Assembly: GCA_029261895.1 (NCBI GenBank)
Contig: JAJDAK010000092.1
Coordinates: forward strand, 1 to 52,597
Origin: Deltaproteobacteria bacterium
GTDB taxonomy: Bacteria > Myxococcota_A > UBA9160 > SZUA-336
Length of the DNA stretch: 52,597 nt
Direction of reading: 5' to 3'
Position numbers and translations under genes: made by a program. Under the pieces are notes generated by a model. That model made no database searches, was not told where the DNA came from, and saw only the letters and a program-made list of their open reading frames with translations. Positions 15,427 through 24,752 of this stretch are shown one piece after another (position 1 is the stretch's first letter; the number at the start of each line of letters is the position of its first letter).

Positions 15427-15846
15427 ATGCCGACTGAAATGAATGCGTTGGAAGAAGGTACCGAGCTGACGCTCGATTTCGACAAGCTATCCAAAGTGGG
15501 CGCCTGTGGCCAAGCTGTGCTCCCTGTCGTACTGCAAAATGCGGATACCGGGGAAGTCTTGTACATCGGATACGCGAACGAACTCGCATTGCGTGAAACA
15601 CTTCGTTTGCGTCAAGCTGTCCTATGGTCAACATCGCGGAACGAACTCTGGCACAAGGGTGCCACTTCGGGCGATGTGCTGGACCTCGTTGATGTCGCTG
15701 TCAACTGTGAGCAAAACTCGCTGCTGTATCGCCTGCGTCCCGCGCGCGGTGGCGCCTGTCATACTAAAGACACGGATGGAAACAGTCGGCATACATGCTA
15801 CTACCGGCTGATCACTGAATCCGGAACGGATCTACGCTTCCGTTAG
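15427..15846 (+). CDS. hisI: HisI-like phosphoribosyl-AMP cyclohydrolase relative with altered metal site
   Basis: A 139-residue protein of the HisI fold. STSRNELWHKGATSGD matches the substrate loop of phosphoribosyl-AMP cyclohydrolase (third histidine-pathway hydrolysis step). The three zinc cysteines are kept (VNC, GACHT, TCYYR), although the last two are 13 apart where I recall 7 in classical HisI. The Mg-binding triad, normally D-C-D-x-D, reads N-C-E-Q-N. There is no HisE fusion and no other his gene nearby. It may be a histidine enzyme with a variant site or a cyclohydrolase for another purine-like substrate. AGAGGA precedes ATG 15427; its promoter must lie inside the divergent cytochrome gene. 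Confidence 0.75.
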   Translation: MPTEMNALEEGTELTLDFDKLSKVGACGQAVLPVVLQNADTGEVLYIGYANELALRETLRLRQAVLWSTSRNELWHKGATSGDVLDLVDVAVNCEQNSLLYRLRPARGGACHTKDTDGNSRHTCYYRLITESGTDLRFR

Positions 15847-16011
15847 CTCGACGATCCCAGAGAGCATCCTTCGACCCTACTGACGGACGGGTACATCAAA
15901 CCTGATTCTCGTTCACTGCTTTCGAGTTGCGTCTTCACGCATACGCGGAAACTGTTCCCCGATCCCCTCAAGTGCGCGTGTCTAAAAGTCGAATCCGTAT
16001 CTACGTGTAGG

Positions 16012-16029
16012 GGAGGCTTGCGTGCCTCC
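16012..16029. promoter_or_regulatory. Stem-loop upstream of the msh operon
   Basis: GGAGGC (16012-16017), a 6-base loop, GCCTCC (16024-16029), 52 bases before the mshI start in a 234-base gene-free gap (15847-16080). The rest of the gap holds no recognisable gene and no clear sigma-70 or sigma-54 promoter. The hairpin could be an operator, or could mask a ribosome-site-like GGAGG in the leader RNA. Confidence 0.35.
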
Positions 16030-16080
16030 GAACAGAACCTGCAGTTGATTTACTTGTTGTTGTAGAAACGGGAAAAAAAG

Positions 16081-17058
16081 ATGCTTTCCTTCCTGAAGCG
16101 GGGGCCAAAAGTTGAAGGCCTGACTGGAATCCAGATCGATTCCAACGGCTTCTCCCTTGCGCACGTCGTCCACTCGGATGATGGTCCCCCCACCCTTCGA
16201 GTGTGCGAGTACGTTGAACTCGAAGAAGGTCAGAAGATCAACGAAGCGATTGCGGAATCGGTCATGGAGTTTGGTCTCGAAGGTGCGGAGTGTTGTGTCG
16301 TGCTTCCCGCCGACAGCTACAGCCTGCGCTTGATCGACGATCCACAATCAGGGGGCGAGGAACTCCAGGAAGCGGTTCGCTATGCGATGACGGATCTGGT
16401 CGATTTCGACGTCGATGAAGCCGCGGTCGACGCTTTCTACCTGCCTGAAACCAAGGGAGGCGCCGCATCACGAAACATCTATGCGGTCGCCGCTCCAAGC
16501 GAAGAGATTCAAAAAGTCGTCGATACGTTGGAAGATAGCGGACTCACCATCAAGTCAATCGACGTGATCGAGATGTGTCTACGCAATATCGCGTCATATC
16601 TACCGGAGAACTCGGAAGGCCTCGCGCTGCTCTCGATCTGGGAAGACAGTGGCATCGTTACCTTGTCCCACAGCCAGCAGCTCTGTCTTGCGCGCAATGT
16701 TGAAGCCGGAATGCGACAACTTCAGGACATCGGCGGTGACGATTCATTCGGAGAAAAGCAGAGTCTTTCTGCCGAAGGCCAAGAAATCCTAGAGGGTTTG
16801 CTACTCGAAATTCAACGTTCCCTCGACTACTACGAACACCAACTCGGCCAGGGTCGCGCGCAAAATCTCATCATCTCGCCGCTTCCTTGGGATATTCCCA
16901 CATTGATGACCTATCTCGCTCAGAACCTCAGTATGAAGATTCGCGTGCTCGATCTGAGTGAGATCTTTGAATGGAATCAGGACGTCGCGCGAGACCTACA
17001 AGCGCGCTGCTTGGCGGCCGTGGGTGCCGCGCTTCGTGTTGAGGAAGAAGTCGAATGA
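16081..17058 (+). CDS. mshI: MSHA biogenesis protein MshI (PilM-like)
   Basis: A 325-residue cytoplasmic actin-like protein of the PilM/MshI group, part of the inner-membrane alignment platform of type IV pili. The N-terminus LTGIQIDSNGFSLAHV and VLPADSYSLRLID match MshI, and the C-terminal part includes LDYYEHQLGQ, typical of MshI/PilM. It has no membrane helix. GGGAAAAAAAG precedes ATG 16081. It overlaps the next gene by 4 bases (ATGA). It is the first gene of a long co-directional msh cluster with mostly overlapping or closely spaced genes. Confidence 0.88.
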   Translation: MLSFLKRGPKVEGLTGIQIDSNGFSLAHVVHSDDGPPTLRVCEYVELEEGQKINEAIAESVMEFGLEGAECCVVLPADSYSLRLIDDPQSGGEELQEAVRYAMTDLVDFDVDEAAVDAFYLPETKGGAASRNIYAVAAPSEEIQKVVDTLEDSGLTIKSIDVIEMCLRNIASYLPENSEGLALLSIWEDSGIVTLSHSQQLCLARNVEAGMRQLQDIGGDDSFGEKQSLSAEGQEILEGLLLEIQRSLDYYEHQLGQGRAQNLIISPLPWDIPTLMTYLAQNLSMKIRVLDLSEIFEWNQDVARDLQARCLAAVGAALRVEEEVE

Positions 17059-17696
17059 GCATTGGCAGCTCACAACATATCAATCTCTATCAAGCGGCAT
17101 TCCAGAAACAAGAGGAGCCGCTCAGCGCGATCAATCTCGTTCGAGCCATGGCGGGTTTCGTTGTCTTGCTGTCTCTCGTCTACGCGTACCAATATTTCAG
17201 TCTTTGGGGTCTCGAGAGCGAAGTTGAATCACTCACCTTGGTTGAAACCGACGCGGCCACTCAGGTGCAAGCCCTGAACGTGAAATTCGGCGTCAAGGAG
17301 ACGGATGCGAAACTGGACGCGGAGGTCACCGCACTGGGTTTTGAGCTCGAGGCCAAGAGCGTGCTACTCAATAGCCTGTCTTCCCAAAACACCGGGAGCG
17401 TTCGCGGTTTTGCGCGCTTCATGGAGGCGTTGGGACGCCAACGCGTCTACGGCGTGTGGCTACGCAAGATGAATTTCCGCAACGGCGGTCGCAGTGTAGA
17501 ACTCGAAGGCAGTGCGGTTCATCCCGGGCTCATTCCCAAACTGATCCAGCAATTGAGTACTGAAGCCCCCTTCGCTGGGATGGAGTTCAAGAACTTCAGC
17601 ATCGATCGCAAACAAAGCGAAGATGAAGACACCAGTTTCATTGACTTCACGCTGAGCACGGGGCCCATCGAAGAAGATAAAGAGTCGGCACAATGA
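17055..17696 (+). CDS. PilN/MshI2-like pilus assembly protein
   Basis: A 213-residue inner-membrane protein. A short cytoplasmic tail with INLYQ (the PilN-type motif that docks on PilM) precedes one membrane helix (about 31-48). A coiled-coil region (about 50-110) and a periplasmic ferredoxin-like fold follow. In type IV pili this protein bridges PilM and PilO. It overlaps both neighbours by 4 bases (ATGA), so translation is coupled to mshI and mshJ. Confidence 0.8.
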   Translation: MSIGSSQHINLYQAAFQKQEEPLSAINLVRAMAGFVVLLSLVYAYQYFSLWGLESEVESLTLVETDAATQVQALNVKFGVKETDAKLDAEVTALGFELEAKSVLLNSLSSQNTGSVRGFARFMEALGRQRVYGVWLRKMNFRNGGRSVELEGSAVHPGLIPKLIQQLSTEAPFAGMEFKNFSIDRKQSEDEDTSFIDFTLSTGPIEEDKESAQ

Positions 17697-18385
17697 ACAA
17701 GAAAGCCTGGAAGAAGTTTCAGAAGGAAAAGATCCAACCGTGGTTTGATCGTTTCGATGGCATGGAGCAGAAGGAACGAGCCATGGTCTCGGTCCTGTCG
17801 ATCATGTTCGTCGGTTTCATCTGGATGACATTCCTCTACGACCCCACGGTCGAAGCGAAGATTCGTACCGGCGAAAAGATCAACGATCTCAATACGCTCA
17901 TTGCAGCTCATAACGATGCTATTCAGACCATTCAGAAACGCGGAAGTTTCGACCCCAATGACGATCTAAAGAAGAAGCGCGAGAGCATTCGGGCGCGACT
18001 CGCTCACCTGGATGAGCAACTCGACGAATTCACGGTCGATCATATCTCCGCGAATCAAATGGTTTTCGTCTTGGAAGAGGTTCTCACCGATCAGACCAAC
18101 CTCCAACTCAATAGTATGGAGAGCGAAGAAGCAGAGCCGGTGGTGAAAACGCTGCAAGACCTAATCGACGACGGCCGCAGTGCACGCAATATGTACCGAC
18201 ACGGCGTCTCCATGGAGTTCAGCGGCGACTACTTCAGCACATTGGAATACCTACAGATGATGGAACAGTTGAGCTGGGATTTCTTCTGGGACGATTTTGA
18301 GTACGACGTCAGTGAGTATCCCGATGCCAAGGTGCGCATCCGGATCCACACGCTGAGCGGAGAGGAGAGCTGGCTTGGTGTCTAG
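17693..18385 (+). CDS. mshJ: MSHA biogenesis protein MshJ (PilO-like)
   Basis: A 230-residue protein with one membrane helix at about 32-47 (MVSVLSIMFVGFIWMTFLY), a periplasmic coiled coil (about 55-115) and a C-terminal alpha/beta domain with FSGDYFSTLEYLQMME, typical of MshJ/PilO. It partners with the PilN-like protein in the alignment complex. It overlaps the upstream gene by 4 bases and the downstream gene by about 10. Confidence 0.85.
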   Translation: MNKKAWKKFQKEKIQPWFDRFDGMEQKERAMVSVLSIMFVGFIWMTFLYDPTVEAKIRTGEKINDLNTLIAAHNDAIQTIQKRGSFDPNDDLKKKRESIRARLAHLDEQLDEFTVDHISANQMVFVLEEVLTDQTNLQLNSMESEEAEPVVKTLQDLIDDGRSARNMYRHGVSMEFSGDYFSTLEYLQMMEQLSWDFFWDDFEYDVSEYPDAKVRIRIHTLSGEESWLGV

Positions 18386-18764
18386 ACACTTCACACTGCT
18401 GCTGTTGCTCACTGTGTTGGTATCCGCCAGCGATTCGCGCGCGGTTGACCCCGATATCAGCGATCCGACAGAGCCACCCAATCTTACAGACGGCAGCTTG
18501 GATGAGGTCAATCTCAATACCGATCTGAAGGTGTTCAATCTCAGCGTTACGGTAACGGGAAAAGATCGCAAGATCGCCGTGATCAACGAAGAAGTTGTTC
18601 AGCCTGGCGATCAGGTATCCGGCGCAGAAGTTTTGGATGTGACGCCTTACGGCGCGACGCTCCACGATGAAACTCAAGTGTATGAACCCACTCTTTTACA
18701 ACAGCCGGTGAAGACACCGGTCGAAGACGCCGAGGCTGAAGCCCCGGCAAGCCCGCAGAAGTGA
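18375..18764 (+). CDS. mshK: MshK-like periplasmic protein
   Basis: A 129-residue exported protein with a signal peptide ending near SDSRA (residue 23). A mid-region LSVTVTGKDRKIAVINEEVVQPGDQV resembles the PilP/MshK C-terminal beta domain that recurs in GspC and PilP and contacts the secretin. The rest is acidic and low in complexity. Either TTG 18375 or GTG 18378 starts it; both overlap mshJ. The assignment rests on position between mshJ and mshL and on the short beta motif, so it is less certain than its neighbours. Confidence 0.7.
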   Translation: MVSRHFTLLLLLTVLVSASDSRAVDPDISDPTEPPNLTDGSLDEVNLNTDLKVFNLSVTVTGKDRKIAVINEEVVQPGDQVSGAEVLDVTPYGATLHDETQVYEPTLLQQPVKTPVEDAEAEAPASPQK

Positions 18765-18771
18765 GCAAATC

Positions 18772-20505
18772 ATGATGCATAGAATCTGGAAATTCGGTTG
18801 GATCTTGGGTATCGCATTCAGCGTTTCCCTCGTAGGCTGTGAGACCACGCCGCTACAAAACGGCGACCTCCCCACACCGATGGATCAAGCCTTCGAGCGC
18901 GACGAAGACGTGCTCGCCGCGGTCCATGGCAAGGACTCGGAGCCGCCGCCTGAAGTCAGCGAGGCCCTACTTCCAGCCATTGGAATTCATCGTTCCGGCA
19001 AAGGACCGATTCGGCAACAGCGCTTCGACATTACCGTCAACGAGGCTCCGGCTCACGAGTTCTTCATGGCGCTGGTCGAAGGCACAGACGAAAACATCGT
19101 TCTCCACCCCGGTATCGATGGCACGATCACACTCACGCTCAAGAACGTCACCATCAAAGATGTATTGAACGCGGTTCACGACGTCTATGGCTACAACTTC
19201 GAGGATAAGCCCTACGGCTACCGGGTGCTGCCGAACGGTTTGCAGACGCGAATTTACGAAGTCAATTACCTGAACATTCAGCGCAACGGTGTCTCACAGA
19301 TTTCCGTTGCTGCCGGACAGATCGCTTCGAGCGGCGGATCGAGCGACAGCGGCGACAGCAGCAGCGGAAGCGCAATAACCTCAGGAACCCAGATCGGCAC
19401 GACCACCGAGTCCGAAGTCTGGGAAGAACTCAGCGTCACCCTTGAGGTGATCGTCGGCACTGAAGAAGGTCGTTCGGTGGTTGTGAACGCGGACGCCAAT
19501 ATGGTGATTGTACGTGCGATGCCCGATGAGCTGCACGACGTTGAAAACTTCTTGAAAATCATCGAGGGCAATCTCGAGCGCCAAGTTATCCTAGAAGCCC
19601 GCGTGCTCGAAGTCACCTTGAACGATGGCTATCAACAGGGCGTCAACTGGGGCGCGCTCCGCAAGCAGTCACGAAAAGATACGATCTTCGTTTCGCAGCT
19701 TGGCGGTGGATCCTCCATCGACAATTCAGATGGGCGGACAGGAAACGAAAATGGAGCGGGCAATGTGCTCTCGCCAACGGCGTCTTTCATCGAGTCCGAC
19801 TTCACCTCCTTCGGCGGCGTGTTCACCATTGGGGCAGAACTCACGGATTTTGCGGCGTTCATCGAGCTACTCGAGACTCAGGGAAATGTGGAAACACTCT
19901 CGAGCCCTCGCATTTCGAGCATGAACAACCAAAAGGCGCTCATCAAAGTCGGTGTGGATGAGTTCTTCGCCGTCGGGTTGGAAACCACAAATACGACGAC
20001 GGGTACTGCGACCACGACCGAGCCTACCGTTGAAATTGAACCTTTCTTTTCGGGCATCGCACTCGATGTAGTCCCACAGATCAGTGCAGACGGCTACATC
20101 ACACTCTACGTGCACCCCACTGTAAGCGTGGTAGAAGATCAAACCAAGACGTTCCTTGGAAGCGCACTGCCACTGGCACGCAGCACCATCCGAGAATCCG
20201 ATAGCATCGTGCGCTCCGAGAGCGGGCAGATCATCGTGATCGGTGGACTCATGGAAAACAAGACCAATAATGAACGCGCATCCGTGCCATGGCTTTCTCG
20301 GATTCCTCTCTGGGGAACGCTGTTTCGACAGATGCGCAACACCACCACGAAGACTGAACTCGTCATTCTGTTGAAAGCCACCATCGTCGAGGACGGTACC
20401 TGGGATCGCGCGTTGGCGCGTTCTCGCGCGCAGTTCGAACGCCTCCGCAAGGGATACTTCAAGCCAAGTAAGAATCAGCCTGAAGTTATGGATCCCGCGG
20501 AGTAG
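18772..20505 (+). CDS. mshL: MshL outer-membrane secretin
   Basis: A 577-residue lipoprotein secretin forming the outer-membrane channel for the pilus. The signal peptide ends in the lipobox LVGC. N-domains follow (about 80-270, including the STN-like FDITVNEAPAHEFFMAL), then a Ser/Gly-rich linker near residues 183-205. The secretin core ends with IVIGGLMENKTN and VPWLSRIPLWGTLF, the family signature. The core has VNWGALRKQ and ETLSSPRISSMNNQKA. Length fits MshL. Confidence 0.93.
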   Translation: MMHRIWKFGWILGIAFSVSLVGCETTPLQNGDLPTPMDQAFERDEDVLAAVHGKDSEPPPEVSEALLPAIGIHRSGKGPIRQQRFDITVNEAPAHEFFMALVEGTDENIVLHPGIDGTITLTLKNVTIKDVLNAVHDVYGYNFEDKPYGYRVLPNGLQTRIYEVNYLNIQRNGVSQISVAAGQIASSGGSSDSGDSSSGSAITSGTQIGTTTESEVWEELSVTLEVIVGTEEGRSVVVNADANMVIVRAMPDELHDVENFLKIIEGNLERQVILEARVLEVTLNDGYQQGVNWGALRKQSRKDTIFVSQLGGGSSIDNSDGRTGNENGAGNVLSPTASFIESDFTSFGGVFTIGAELTDFAAFIELLETQGNVETLSSPRISSMNNQKALIKVGVDEFFAVGLETTNTTTGTATTTEPTVEIEPFFSGIALDVVPQISADGYITLYVHPTVSVVEDQTKTFLGSALPLARSTIRESDSIVRSESGQIIVIGGLMENKTNNERASVPWLSRIPLWGTLFRQMRNTTTKTELVILLKATIVEDGTWDRALARSRAQFERLRKGYFKPSKNQPEVMDPAE

Positions 20506-20526
20506 TGGCTGAAATGGAGGGTTAGC

Positions 20527-21453
20527 TTGTACTTAGAGCATTTCGGTCTACGCGAGCTGCCGTTCCAGCTTACGCCCAATACGGCGTTTCGTTACGCAGT
20601 GCAGAATCAGCACGAGGCACTCAACGTACTGCTCGTTGCGCTGCGCTCGGGTGAAGGCTTCGTAAAGATCATTGGTGAAGTCGGCACCGGCAAAACGTTG
20701 CTCTGTCGCACGCTGCTCAACAATCTTGGCGATGACTTCGTCACGGCCTACATCCCCGATCCATGCCTGAGCCCCATGGGAGTTCGACTCGCCCTCGCAG
20801 ACGAGCTCGGACTGACGTTCGATTCCGGTGCGGGTGAACATCAATTAATGAAGCGCATCAGCGAGCGCTTGGCCGAACTCAAACGGCAAGGGAAAAAGGT
20901 CGTACTCATTCTGGACGAAGCGCAGGCACTCCCACGAGAAAGTCTTGAAAGCATGCGACTGTTGACCAACCTCGAAACCGAAACTTCGAAACTGCTGCAA
21001 GTCGTGCTCTTTGGTCAGCCGGAATTGGACGAGATTCTCGGTGAGCCCGATCTACGCCAGACACGCCAGCGCATTACGTTTTCTCACCGACTGTCATCGA
21101 TGGACCGCGAAACCGTCGAAGGCTACGTGTCATACCGGCTGACGCTTGCGGGATACAAGGGCGGAGATCTTTTTACTCCAAGAGCCCTTAACTATTTGGC
21201 TCATGCGAGTCGTGGCATTCCGCGCCTGGTCAACATCCTCTCCCATAAGTCATTGATGGCGGCGTACGGTCGCGGCGATCACATCATCGGTCGTAAACAT
21301 ATTCGCTCTGCGGCGGCCGATACAGAGGATACCCAGGGTTGGCGCCGACCATCAGGCCGCAAGCCCGCTACGAGTTTCAGCGGCATTCGCGGTGTGCTGA
21401 GCCGAGCCCTAGGTGGAATCGGAACGACGCAGCGCTGGGATGAAACGCATTAG
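20527..21453 (+). CDS. mshM: MshM AAA+ ATPase (ExeA-like)
   Basis: A 308-residue ATPase of the ExeA/MshM group. It begins LEHFGLRELPFQLTPN, with Walker A GEVGTGKT and Walker B VVLILDEAQ. The downstream block RLVNILSHKSLMAAYG is typical of this family, which helps localise or assemble the secretin through the cell wall. It lacks the peptidoglycan-binding C-terminal domain of full ExeA. It starts at TTG 20527 with GGAGG upstream. Confidence 0.9.
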   Translation: MYLEHFGLRELPFQLTPNTAFRYAVQNQHEALNVLLVALRSGEGFVKIIGEVGTGKTLLCRTLLNNLGDDFVTAYIPDPCLSPMGVRLALADELGLTFDSGAGEHQLMKRISERLAELKRQGKKVVLILDEAQALPRESLESMRLLTNLETETSKLLQVVLFGQPELDEILGEPDLRQTRQRITFSHRLSSMDRETVEGYVSYRLTLAGYKGGDLFTPRALNYLAHASRGIPRLVNILSHKSLMAAYGRGDHIIGRKHIRSAAADTEDTQGWRRPSGRKPATSFSGIRGVLSRALGGIGTTQRWDETH

Positions 21454-21461
21454 GTAACGCT

Positions 21462-22955
21462 ATGAGTCTGATTAACGACATGCTTAAGAACCTCGATGAT
21501 CGTCGCACGGACGATACCGAGGACGATCCGACGCTAACCGATTTGGCGCCGGTCAAGCGTCATGGCTGGAACCATGACCGTTGGGCTTGGATTTTGGGAT
21601 CGCTCTTGGTTGTCACCACCGCCGTCGGTGCGATGCTGTTACCGTGGGAAACCTGGCTTGGAACTTCCACAACCGCCCCATCCCCAGCCGACCCTAAAAC
21701 CGCGGCGTTGCATCAAGCGTTTGAGGCCAAGGACGAACTCCCGAAAGCCGAAGCGTCTTTTCTTTCTGCACCTGTACTGCCCTCCCCTGAAACCGAGACC
21801 GCAGAAGCCAACCTGACGGCCGATGTACCGGACACCACGAATTCCGATGCGGCGATGCCCGAAATGGAAATCGCTGAGGCGATCGTCGCGCCGACTGAAC
21901 CTGTCGCCGCCAATTTAAAGAACATCAAACTAGACGCGCAGGACCTACACGCCCGTGTGACGTTCCAGCTCGACCAAGAAGTCGATCATCGCATCGAAGC
22001 CACCGATGATGGCGACGCGGTCTGGATCACCTTCATGAACACCAAACTTATCAATCCGCCGCCGCCACTCGACTTCGGCAGCAGTGGCGTGGATCGACTC
22101 TCGGCTCAGCCCGAAGACGATAATCTGATTGTCTCATTGATCTTCCAGCATACGGCTCGAACCCAGAGCGTGTTCGTCCCCGGCGAAAGCGGCGGCGAGT
22201 TGATCCTCGATATATTTTCCGACCCGCCCCCTCTCGATGCAAGCCCTGAGCCGCTAATACCGCCGGTTGCAACGATGGCGCCCGGTACAATCGCCTCATC
22301 TGAAGGGGTAGCGTCCATCGACAAGGGCGCAGCCGAATCTGCTCGTGTTGCCAAGACCACGCGTCCGCCGACCCAAGCGGAGCTCACCGAGGAAGCCTAC
22401 TTAGCCGCACTCGATCGCATCGATCGTGCAGACAACGCCGGTGCAATGGAACAACTCATCTACGGCCTGGATCAAAGCCCCGATCATCACGCTTCGCGCG
22501 AACTCGCAGCAGGCCTCTACATTGGTAGCGGTCAACTCGACGAGGCCGCTCAACTGCTTGATGCGGGTCTGGCAACAGCACCCGATCATCCAGCGTTTGT
22601 AATGCTTCGCGCGCGCGTGATGAGCCAACTAGGGAAGTCCGCGGATGCGCGTATATTCTTGGAAGCCTCAGCACCGAGCTTGAATGCGAACCCCGAGTAC
22701 CACGGTTTTATTGCGGCCATGTATCAGCGCGAAGGCGATCATGAGAAAGCCAGCGAGCTCTACACCCGACTCCTCAAACTGAGCGACACCCATGCCACCT
22801 GGTGGATGGGACTCGGAATTTCACTGGAAGCCCAGGGGCAATACCGCGAAGCACGACGCGCGCACCAAACCGCGCTCGCTCTCGGAAGCTTAGATGCAAA
22901 CTCTGGCCAGTATGTACAGAGTCGATTGAAGGTACTTGAGGCAGTGGTCAAATGA
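21462..22955 (+). CDS. mshN: MshN TPR protein
   Basis: A 497-residue bitopic membrane protein. The cytoplasmic N-terminus MSLINDMLKNLDDR is the MshN/GspB-like signature. A membrane helix follows (about 43-64), then a long Pro/Ala/Glu-rich periplasmic linker, an AMIN-like beta domain (about 150-255) and at least four TPR repeats (about 305-497; for example AAQLLDAGLATAPDHPAF). AMIN domains bind peptidoglycan or secretins, so it probably links MshL and the inner-membrane platform. It lies 8 bases after mshM. Confidence 0.88.
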   Translation: MSLINDMLKNLDDRRTDDTEDDPTLTDLAPVKRHGWNHDRWAWILGSLLVVTTAVGAMLLPWETWLGTSTTAPSPADPKTAALHQAFEAKDELPKAEASFLSAPVLPSPETETAEANLTADVPDTTNSDAAMPEMEIAEAIVAPTEPVAANLKNIKLDAQDLHARVTFQLDQEVDHRIEATDDGDAVWITFMNTKLINPPPPLDFGSSGVDRLSAQPEDDNLIVSLIFQHTARTQSVFVPGESGGELILDIFSDPPPLDASPEPLIPPVATMAPGTIASSEGVASIDKGAAESARVAKTTRPPTQAELTEEAYLAALDRIDRADNAGAMEQLIYGLDQSPDHHASRELAAGLYIGSGQLDEAAQLLDAGLATAPDHPAFVMLRARVMSQLGKSADARIFLEASAPSLNANPEYHGFIAAMYQREGDHEKASELYTRLLKLSDTHATWWMGLGISLEAQGQYREARRAHQTALALGSLDANSGQYVQSRLKVLEAVVK

Positions 22956-22970
22956 CCCAACAGGACGGAG

Positions 22971-24743
22971 ATGCGTAGAAAAGTTCGTATCGGCGAACTG
23001 CTCGTCCAAAACAAAGTCATTACGGAAGAGCAGCTGAATACTGCCCTAGCGGAGCAGAAGAAGACTGGTCTGCGCTTAGGTCGAGCCCTTATCGAACTCA
23101 AGTACATCGATGAAGATCGACTACTCAGCCTGCTTTCGTTGCAGCTGCAGATTCCCTTCGTTGAACTTACACATTACAAATTCGATCAGGACGCTGTTCA
23201 GCTACTGCCGGAAACCCATTCGCGTCGTTTCCGTGCCATCGTGCTCGAAAAAGGCAAGGACTACGTCTTGGTCGGCATGGCCGACCCCGCCGATATCTTC
23301 GCACTCGACGAACTCCAGCGAATCCTGCGTAAGACGGTTCGCCAGGCCGTTGTGCGTGAATCCGAACTACTGCGTACACTCGATGTCGTCTACCGCCGCA
23401 CGGAAGAGATCAAGAGCCTCGCCAAAGAACTGAACGTCGAACTCAGTGAATCCGCGACCGACATGTCGGACCTGGATGGCGTGGACGAAGACACCGCCGC
23501 GCCGGTGATGAAGCTCTTGCAGTCGATCTTCGAAGATGCGGTTCGCTGCAACGCTTCGGATATTCATATCGAGCCCGACGAGCACGTATTACGCATCCGT
23601 CAACGTGTCGACGGTGTACTCGCTGAGCATATCGTAAATGAGAAGCGCATCGTCCCCGCGCTGGTGCTGCGTCTCAAATTGATGTGCGGGCTCAATATCT
23701 CCGAAAAGCGCCTGCCCCAAGATGGACGCTTTCAAATCAAAGTCGGCGATAAGAGGGTCGACGTGCGTCTTTCAACCATGCCCGTGCAATACGGTGAGTC
23801 GGTCGTTATGCGTCTCTTGGACCAAAGTGGCGACCAGCTCGACCTGGATTGCATCGGCATGCCCGAAGCGGTGCTCACACGTTTGCGTTACCACATCCAC
23901 CGCCCGCATGGCATCATTCTCGTCACAGGCCCCACGGGTAGCGGTAAGACGACGACACTCTACTCCGCTCTCAAAGAACTCAATCAGCCAGAGATTAAGA
24001 TCATTACCTGCGAGGATCCGGTGGAGTACCGGCTCTCGCGCGTTCAGCAGGTTCAAGTCAATACCAAGATAGACCTGCACTTCGCGACCGTGCTGCGCAC
24101 CGCCCTACGCCAGGACCCCGACGTCGTCATGATTGGTGAGATGCGCGACCAGGAAACCGCCACCATTGGCTTGCGCGCAGCGCTCACGGGTCACTTGGTA
24201 CTCTCAACCCTGCACACCAACGACTCCATCGGCAGCGCGGTACGTCTGATCGACATGGGGGCGGAAGGCTTCCTCGTCGCGGCCGCCGTGCGTTGCATCA
24301 TCGCGCAGCGTCTCGTGCGTAAAATCTGCGACGTCTGCGTCCAGCCGTACGAACTCCAAGAACATGAGAAGGTCTGGCTCACACGAACCGTCGGGCCCGC
24401 GGCGCTGAGCATTGAGTTCAAAAAGGGTGCGGGTTGCAACCAGTGCAATGGCGTTGGCTATCGCGGCCGTATGGGTGTCTACGAATTGCTCGAAATGGAC
24501 CCCCACATGGCCGAAGCCTTACGCCGCGACGATACCGCAGGCTACGTCAAGGCAGCACAGAACTCTGCGGGGTATCGGCCGTTAGCTCTCTGCGCGCTCG
24601 ACTACGCGAGCAATGGCGATACCACCTTAGAAGAAGTTTTCCGGCTCTCGGCCGAAACAAGCGGAGAAGAGAATGAGACCGCCGTGGTCGATACGACGGA
24701 AGAAGAGCTTCCCGAATTAGAAGCTGAGCTTCTGGAGACTTAG
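22971..24743 (+). CDS. mshE: MshE extension ATPase with MshEN c-di-GMP domain
   Basis: A 590-residue GspE-type hexameric ATPase that powers pilus extension. The N-terminal MshEN domain has both half-repeats: RIGELLVQNKVITEEQL (6-22) and RLGRALIELKYIDED (33-47), each followed by a Leu/Gln helix. In Vibrio cholerae MshE this domain is an established c-di-GMP receptor. The ATPase part has Walker A GPTGSGKTTT, the Asp box, Walker B VVMIGEMRD, a His box GHLVLSTLHTND and the zinc site CDVC ... CNQC. AGGA lies five bases before ATG 22971. No PilT-like retraction ATPase is in the window. Confidence 0.95.
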   Translation: MRRKVRIGELLVQNKVITEEQLNTALAEQKKTGLRLGRALIELKYIDEDRLLSLLSLQLQIPFVELTHYKFDQDAVQLLPETHSRRFRAIVLEKGKDYVLVGMADPADIFALDELQRILRKTVRQAVVRESELLRTLDVVYRRTEEIKSLAKELNVELSESATDMSDLDGVDEDTAAPVMKLLQSIFEDAVRCNASDIHIEPDEHVLRIRQRVDGVLAEHIVNEKRIVPALVLRLKLMCGLNISEKRLPQDGRFQIKVGDKRVDVRLSTMPVQYGESVVMRLLDQSGDQLDLDCIGMPEAVLTRLRYHIHRPHGIILVTGPTGSGKTTTLYSALKELNQPEIKIITCEDPVEYRLSRVQQVQVNTKIDLHFATVLRTALRQDPDVVMIGEMRDQETATIGLRAALTGHLVLSTLHTNDSIGSAVRLIDMGAEGFLVAAAVRCIIAQRLVRKICDVCVQPYELQEHEKVWLTRTVGPAALSIEFKKGAGCNQCNGVGYRGRMGVYELLEMDPHMAEALRRDDTAGYVKAAQNSAGYRPLALCALDYASNGDTTLEEVFRLSAETSGEENETAVVDTTEEELPELEAELLET

Positions 24744-24752
24744 GATTTATTC

